Shown: positions 8,101 through 10,836 of the stretch, piece by piece | How positions within the stretch are numbered: position 1 is the stretch's first letter | How the letters are laid out: each line of letters opens with the position of its first letter | From: Propionibacteriaceae bacterium | GTDB lineage: Bacteria > Actinomycetota > Actinomycetes > Propionibacteriales > Propionibacteriaceae | NCBI GenBank assembly: GCA_030528545.1 | Contig: JAUMYR010000095.1 | Location: 1-10,836 of the forward strand | Direction: 5' to 3' | Length of the DNA: 10,836 bases | Translations under genes and position numbers: made by a program | Notes under the pieces: generated by a model | What the model was told of the DNA's origin: nothing | Databases searched by the model: none | The model's input: only the letters and a program-made list of their open reading frames with translations

Positions 8101-10358
8101 ACGGCGATTGGGTATGCGGGACATGTGGCAGAAGGCATGGCCACGCATCTGCCGGGATCTGTACTAGAGAAAGTTGCCGCGGAGTCGTTCGTGAAGCTAC
8201 AGGTGCATACGAGGAAGGTTTCTATGGATGGCTGGCAACGCAGACCCCAATGCGGCTAAACGTTGCCGAGCTGACGGGCCAGAACTCGCCTGAAGAGCAA
8301 CGACAACGGCAGCGACACTTCCGTCGGGCGCTGCTGCCCGAGCCGGAGGAGAACAATCGAACGACACCGCTAGATGTGCTCAGTGTCACCACTACAATGG
8401 AAGTCGGGGTTGATATAGGAGACCTCCAGGCGGTGGTTATGGGAAACATGCCGCCCCAGCGGTTCAACTATCAGCAGCGGGTGGGAAGGGCTGGTCGCCG
8501 CGGGCAGATCTTTTCCTACGCTATCACCGTTGCTCACGACCGCTCTCATGACGACTACTACTACAGATTCCCCGAAAGGATCACCGGCGACCCGCCGCCA
8601 CAGCCTTTCATTGATACCAGGCGGAAAGCCATTCTGAAAAGAGCAGTTGCTGCTGAACTGCTCAAGGATGCCTTTCGGGCATTAGGAGTGACAGATGGTG
8701 GTATCCATGGTGAGTTCGGTTCGGTCGAAGGCTGGAAAGATGCCCAGGAACCGATCCGAAGATGGCTAAACATGACCGCCGACGTGCGGAGTGTAGTTTC
8801 CCGTGTCTGCTGGCTCACCGGGGTGGATGAGGCCAGTGTCCAAGAGCTCGTTAAATGGGCCCGGGTTGATCTGCTTCGGTCAGTGAATGAGGCGGTCGAG
8901 AACTCTGCTCTGGGTCAGGAGCAGCTCAGTGAGCGATTGGCCAACGCCGGTGTACTTCCGATGTTTGGCTTCCCAACCACGGCCCGCAGTCTGTTCTATA
9001 AGAGAGCGGGTAAGCGTTCTGATCTTGAGGTGTCAGAGAGATCGTTGGGCCTCGCAGTCAGCCTTTTCTCGCCAGGATCAAGGGTCATCAAAGATGGGTG
9101 GGCTTATGAGATCGATGGTTTTGCGGACTATTTCTTCTTGGGAGGAAAGCGAAAATCCCGCGACCCTCTTAAGCGAAGCATTGATGTTCTGGTCTGCCCG
9201 GAATGCTCCTCAGCGCGGATAGCGCCTGCCGACCCGCGCTGTCCTGTATGTGCCTCAACTGCCCGACTGCAGAGCGTCTTTCAGCCCTCGGGATTCCGCG
9301 CGGGTACCCGAGTTGACAGTCTGTCCGGAGAGGTTTCTGCACCGCGAGCAGAGCAGCCAGTGCTGGCGTGGGTCGCCTTAAAGCCACCGACCTACCCGAC
9401 CGGAGCTTTGGACGTCTGGGCGCTTGAGCAGGCTCAGATTCTCACCATCAACAGCAACCGTGGAAGATCTTTTGACTTTTTCCGGGACTCTGATGGTTCT
9501 GTCGTGACAGAACCTGGCCAGGCTGGCTTCGTCAAGGTGGGGTCCGGGTCAATTGGAGAAGTGCGAACCACTGACGCGGTGCTGCTATTGCCCCGGAGAG
9601 TTAGTCTCGTCGGCGGTGTTGTTCCTGTCGATCCATCGGTTTGCCCGGCGGGGAGCGCTGCAATCACATCCTTTGCCGAGGCTCTTAGGGTAGCGGCGCG
9701 CACCGCTCTCGACATTGATCCGTTAGAGCTCGAATCGGGAATCCAGCCCCGCCATGAGGAGGGGCTCAGGACGGCCTTGGTTTACCTCGCGGATACGCTT
9801 CAGAATGGCGCGGGTTATTCTATCGAACTGGCCGACGAGGGTAAGCTCCAGAATGTTCTCTTGGTTCTAAGTCGAGAGATGTCTCAACGCTGGGAGCAGG
9901 AGGAACACCTGAGCTGCGACGCGACCTGTGCGGATTGCCTCCGAGCCTGGGACAACCGGTTCGTCCACGGTTTGTTGGATTGGCGGCTCGCGCTTGATGT
10001 CGCGGACCTTGCGCTTGGTGAAGACCTGAAGCTGGAGAGGTGGGCTGCTCACGCTCGGTCGGCAGCTCAGAGGTTTGCCCACGCCTACAAAGATCCGTTA
10101 GGCGGTATTCCGGAGATCAGAGAGGTCGGCGACCTGCTCGCCTTGGTATCGGGTCGTAAAGCGGTGATCTTGGGGCACCCGTTATGGCGGCGAGACGAGA
10201 ACGGCTGGAACCCACAACAAAGGGACGCGGTTCAGCAGCTTAAGGGTCTAGGCCTTGAGGTCAGGATGAGCGATATTCGACGCTGCTGGATTCACCCGGA
10301 TCGGCTCTTCGGTGATTTCAAAGAGAGCCGAGGGTCCGCATCGTCAGGTAGATGGTGA
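5160..10358 (+). CDS. Giant SF2 DEAD/DEAH-type helicase with DUF1998 domain, DruE-like
   Basis: A 1732-aa superfamily 2 helicase, probably an ATP-dependent DNA translocase. Motifs in order: Q-motif-like RAHQAEAW (Q98); Walker A AGTGSGKT (115-122, K121); Ia [10 protein letters not shown] (176-185); TNYSML (281-286); Walker B DELH (319-322); motif III SAS (358-360); lobe-2 FADSRDQ (697-703); motif V MEVGVDIG (1080-1087); motif [12 protein letters not shown] (1106-1115, arginine finger region). All ATPase motifs look intact. Cysteine pairs suggest zinc clusters: C486/C487/C491 with C516/C518, C528/C531, C641/C644, C986/C989 with C1001/C1006, and C1346/C1349 with C1361/C1364. The C-terminal DUF1998 signature is C1586-x3-C1590-x2-C1593 followed by [16 protein letters not shown] tail with HPLW (1673-1676) closes the protein. 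DUF1998 helicases occur in DISARM (DrmA/DrmB), Dpd and Druantia (DruE). The great length and the single large upstream partner favour DruE of type III. Helicase and DUF1998 assignment is secure; DruE naming is likely but unproven. No nuclease motif is recognised. Confidence 0.88.
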   Translation: MSTNPVALRKDLREALMRAVDSEHWIRDANLRAERRALFREGEALLRDVFIEPVLPYDGVHRGLDVARSVGLMEEDTEWLLSAALGVEPVAAMLRAHQAEAWVSAAEGRCPIVTAGTGSGKTEAFLLPVLSSLLAEMRIDATRGEPNLWWEDSSRPNHWRCLRDNTGAAMRAMILYPMNALVEDQIARLRRILRRMHDLGGPMLWFGRYTSASPGGAKKLPSGADQRVQAVRRQLADLAHEYDRLSGSLSDSELAHFQDPRRIEMIARWDMIASPPDILVTNYSMLNVMLMRALEAPLFERTKQWLAADSRRTFTLVVDELHLYRGTPGAEVALIIRSLAHALGLDPASPKFRVIGTSASLDNSGSSRDFLERFFGKSRESFEIISGKPRQLPTAPSFTLAQVKQRSSSGEGLEGLDLSIAQACRDLAGQYRATPLTTVLERVFGEPLADEEQEIVLQALKTKELQNGLSFRAHLFARATRGLWACCNPKCDQTLVKVTPSRPPVGRLFDRPASFCPCGGRVLEVILCGVCGDISLGGYVIGQEGPDGVYLSATPPETLAGGADRLSRLSADSYRWFRPGEEIVEHATYKRDEAQWHYLPGSLFPSLGFISEVRDCGDPVTYVAAKVQDSSNSLSAMPPRCLHCKEEPQQRNLFPGGHTRTPLMQPAFRPTTVARLVVERVLRNVSLGADEPGTIIFADSRDQASRTSVMLSHDHHRDLLRQLIYQQLMQANQDTPHRVLREGPTGTLPPELAERFLKYQRQYPELAIAYRAAARGLATEEERALIQEEEGLALKGVKWSTIVHEIQERLIELGVSPGGPRASLQKTQDGRPWNILFAPPRSGEWERMEAGGPRLEDENRHRAELVSAIARAIGTDAARDLEETRLGYLSVAAAVPDDLREVVSSCLRLYLQSEYWSPKEVSPKSSPPRSVSNYLRRVAKSRGCDVVALTEGVRDALSPVLEQGCLKLLSPDIPLLISTYDGDWVCGTCGRRHGHASAGICTRESCRGVVREATGAYEEGFYGWLATQTPMRLNVAELTGQNSPEEQRQRQRHFRRALLPEPEENNRTTPLDVLSVTTTMEVGVDIGDLQAVVMGNMPPQRFNYQQRVGRAGRRGQIFSYAITVAHDRSHDDYYYRFPERITGDPPPQPFIDTRRKAILKRAVAAELLKDAFRALGVTDGGIHGEFGSVEGWKDAQEPIRRWLNMTADVRSVVSRVCWLTGVDEASVQELVKWARVDLLRSVNEAVENSALGQEQLSERLANAGVLPMFGFPTTARSLFYKRAGKRSDLEVSERSLGLAVSLFSPGSRVIKDGWAYEIDGFADYFFLGGKRKSRDPLKRSIDVLVCPECSSARIAPADPRCPVCASTARLQSVFQPSGFRAGTRVDSLSGEVSAPRAEQPVLAWVALKPPTYPTGALDVWALEQAQILTINSNRGRSFDFFRDSDGSVVTEPGQAGFVKVGSGSIGEVRTTDAVLLLPRRVSLVGGVVPVDPSVCPAGSAAITSFAEALRVAARTALDIDPLELESGIQPRHEEGLRTALVYLADTLQNGAGYSIELADEGKLQNVLLVLSREMSQRWEQEEHLSCDATCADCLRAWDNRFVHGLLDWRLALDVADLALGEDLKLERWAAHARSAAQRFAHAYKDPLGGIPEIREVGDLLALVSGRKAVILGHPLWRRDENGWNPQQRDAVQQLKGLGLEVRMSDIRRCWIHPDRLFGDFKESRGSASSGRW

Positions 10359-10461
10359 CCGAACGTCGGCAGGTAGACAAACGGGTTCAGTGAGACCGTT
10401 AGCGCTGAGGCTAGCTCATCAAGTCGGCTATCCGCCCTCTCCTTCGGCACAAGGCTGAGTA

Positions 10462-10482
10462 GCCCGTAATATCGTCACGGGC
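10462..10482 (+). terminator. Possible weak terminator of the helicase operon
   Basis: GCCCGT and ACGGGC pair perfectly around a nine-base loop about 100 bp after the helicase stop codon. There is no T-run after the stem. It is the first reasonable hairpin downstream of the operon on its strand, but it is short and could be chance. Confidence 0.3.
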
Positions 10483-10560
10483 GGGAGCGCACGCCCCAGG
10501 CCAACCCGACGGTTGAGAGAACCGGACATCGAATCATGGAAACGGCGCCCGGTCCGCCCC

Positions 10561-10603
10561 ACCCGGGCCCTGCCGGCCGGAGGGCGGCTGGCAGGGCCCG
10601 GGT
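10561..10603 (-). terminator. Strong hairpin terminator of ileS (possibly bidirectional)
   Basis: A perfect 14-bp stem (ACCCGGGCCCTGCC at 10561-10574 with its complement at 10590-10603) continues by four more pairs, including one G-T wobble, to a seven-base loop. It begins six bases beyond the ileS stop codon on the minus strand. No T-run follows on either strand, as is usual for stem-only terminators in high-GC Actinobacteria. It may also stop readthrough from the helicase operon. Confidence 0.75.
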
Positions 10604-10609
10604 TCGCGG

Positions 10610-10836
10610 TTAGGCGGTGGGGGAGACCTTCGTGACCTCGGCGGCCAGACCCAGCTCGTCGTCGCCTACCGCGTCGTCCTCGACGACCTCGGCCACGTCG
10701 GTGGCGAGCACCTCCTCGGCGATGTCGGCCAGGTGGGCCCGGATCGCGGCGGCCAGGCCTGGGCGGGCCTTGAGGGCCAGCCTGATCCGGTCGGTGATCT
10801 CCAGCCCGGCCTGTTTGCGGGCCTCCTGCACGAAGC
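10610..10836 (-). CDS. ileS: Isoleucyl-tRNA synthetase, C-terminal fragment (5' end outside window)
   Basis: The minus-strand frame is open to the window edge and ends with TAA at 10612-10610. The visible 75 residues begin FVQEARKQAGLEITDRIRL, which matches the C-terminal 'vQ(d/e)aRKxaGLevsDRI' helix following the anticodon-binding domain in actinobacterial-type IleRS. The next conserved segment, AAIRAHLADIAEEVLA, fits the family's '(h)xxyIaxEvLA'. The GTG at 10831 is internal, not a start. IleRS charges tRNA-Ile with isoleucine in the cytoplasm and is essential, so this marks the right side as core chromosome. The final 25 residues are acidic and variable, as is common at this end. The gene converges with the helicase operon and ends at a strong hairpin. 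Confidence 0.85.
   Translation of the reverse strand, partial: FVQEARKQAGLEITDRIRLALKARPGLAAAIRAHLADIAEEVLATDVAEVVEDDAVGDDELGLAAEVTKVSPTA

Larger units (their letters stand above)
10359..10609. other. Intergenic region between convergent helicase and ileS genes
   Basis: About 250 bp with no ORF I can support. It holds a 6-bp inverted repeat (GCCCGT 10462-10467, ACGGGC 10477-10482), a 5-bp hairpin (CGGTT 10510-10514, AACCG 10520-10524) and the strong hairpin annotated separately. A 10-base string AGAGAACCGG at 10516-10525 recurs in the same orientation at 1719-1728. Confidence 0.5.

Noticed and set aside
2115..10358. DISARM or Dpd system
   Set aside because: DISARM needs a DrmB/DrmC and methyltransferase set, and Dpd needs DpdA and other queuosine-like genes. 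None is present, and the helicase is longer than a typical DrmA.

Overview
The window looks like an actinobacterial chromosome segment. The flanks are very GC-rich (hand counts: 42/60 G+C in 541-600, 45/60 in 10681-10740), GTG starts occur, one gene looks leaderless, and the edge genes are of actinobacterial type: a DUF1707-tailed small membrane protein on the left and the C-terminus of isoleucyl-tRNA synthetase on the right.

Layout: (i) 2-277 (+), the end of a DUF1707/two-TM membrane protein; (ii) 419-1408 (-), a complete Gfo/Idh/MocA-family NAD(P)-dependent oxidoreductase; (iii) 1409-2114, about 700 bp with no convincing gene, holding a likely leaderless promoter for the oxidoreductase, a tRNA-D-arm-like fragment, a 7+7 bp dyad and a tiny possible leader ORF; (iv) 2115-10358 (+), a two-gene operon coding for a 1010-aa protein and, 12 bp downstream, a 1732-aa superfamily 2 helicase with several zinc clusters and a C-terminal DUF1998 module; (v) 10359-10609, an intergenic stretch with hairpins, including an 18-bp stem just past the convergent gene; (vi) 10610-10836 (-), the C-terminus of ileS.

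The operon is the accessory part of the window. Local stretches fall to about 50% G+C (30/60 in both 3001-3060 and 4141-4200), and it sits between ordinary chromosomal genes. Gene order, sizes and the DUF1998 helicase best match a Druantia type III anti-phage system (druH-druE). The helicase family is secure. The DruH assignment of the first gene rests mainly on context, length and a plausible set of domains. No separate nuclease, methyltransferase, integrase, transposase or CRISPR array is visible, so if this is a defence system it is a compact two-component one. The helicase would be the nucleic-acid motor and the large partner an accessory or sensing subunit.
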